DNA of 5,555 nucleotides from assembly GCA_913054055.1 (NCBI GenBank), contig CAJXIT010000244.1, forward strand, positions 1-5,555. The letters are read 5' to 3'. Every line of letters starts with the position of its first letter. The first letter of the stretch is position 1. Shown one piece after another: positions 5,289-5,555 of this stretch. Source of the DNA: an uncultured Thalassolituus sp. (GTDB lineage: Bacteria > Pseudomonadota > Gammaproteobacteria > Pseudomonadales > Oceanobacteraceae). The position numbers and the translations under genes are program-made. A model generated the notes under the pieces. It ran no database searches, was not told the origin of the DNA, and was given only the letters and a program-made list of their open reading frames with translations.

Positions 5289-5555
5289 ATGTTCAACTTT
5301 GATCTAAGCCAAATTATAGAAAGTTATTTGTTAAAAAATCGTGAATGTCGTGAATACGACATCATTTGCCATTTACAAGAACAAAACCATCTACCAAAAG
5401 ATGTTTTGCGCCACCCTCTTTCCATGTTCCGCAGCCACTTTTTAATTTTTAATGCTCTGTACCGCTTACAACTCAAAACACACATCCATAGACAATATGA
5501 TTTAGACATTAATAGTTTATTAATCACATTGACTCCAACGTCAGATAACACTGCC
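5289..5555 (+). CDS. DnaJ-related protein, N-terminal part (cut by window edge)
   Basis: The first 89 residues of a gene that continues past the right edge, with no stop codon in the visible frame. 'HPLSMFRSHFLIFNALYRLQ' (42-61) is characteristic of the gammaproteobacterial DnaJ-related protein N-terminal domain, which in full-length members precedes a C-terminal J domain that recruits DnaK. The J domain, with its HPD motif, would lie beyond the window, so co-chaperone function is inferred from the family. A helical opening, 'IIESYLLKNRECREYDIICHLQ' in two pieces (9-18 and 19-30), looks like the winged-helix-like start usual for these proteins. The ATG follows a T-run with no Shine-Dalgarno, so the start is chosen by frame and family resemblance. 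It is divergent from the prenyltransferase gene, with 78 bases between start codons. Confidence 0.8.
   Translation, partial: MFNFDLSQIIESYLLKNRECREYDIICHLQEQNHLPKDVLRHPLSMFRSHFLIFNALYRLQLKTHIHRQYDLDINSLLITLTPTSDNTA

Overview
The window looks like part of a chromosome of a low-to-moderate GC marine-type gammaproteobacterium, perhaps in the Oceanospirillales. The evidence is clear gammaproteobacterial versions of TtcA and GreB, a DnaJ-related N-terminal domain, and a lone palindrome of the REP type common in intergenic DNA of this class. The taxonomic placement is inferred from protein resemblance and composition, not from a database search.

Layout, left to right: an AT-rich leader without a supported gene (1-242); a 162-residue lysozyme/transglycosylase-like protein resembling proteins carried by tailed phages (+, 243-731); a secreted, mostly helical protein of unknown function (+, 936-1694); a 299-base intergenic stretch with a REP-like palindrome and the ttcA promoter region; ttcA, for tRNA C32 2-thiolation (+, 1994-3004); a strong bidirectional terminator; a small exported conserved-looking protein (-, 3085-3522); greB, a transcript-cleavage factor (+, 3662-4135); a MenA-like UbiA-family membrane prenyltransferase (-, 4167-5210); and the start of a DnaJ-related protein running off the right edge (+, from 5289).

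The genes do not form one pathway. Orientation alternates in the right half, with convergent pairs separated by terminators and divergent pairs sharing short promoter regions, so most genes are probably transcribed alone. The window reads as housekeeping chromosome (tRNA modification, transcription fidelity, quinone or other prenyl-lipid synthesis, chaperone) with a small accessory part on the left. I see no defence system, CRISPR array, insertion sequence, rRNA or tRNA. The items most worth a second look are the orphan phage-type lytic-enzyme-like gene without a signal peptide, the MenA-like enzyme with a soluble N-terminal extension, the REP-like palindrome, and a 16-base perfect dyad next to the ttcA -10 element.
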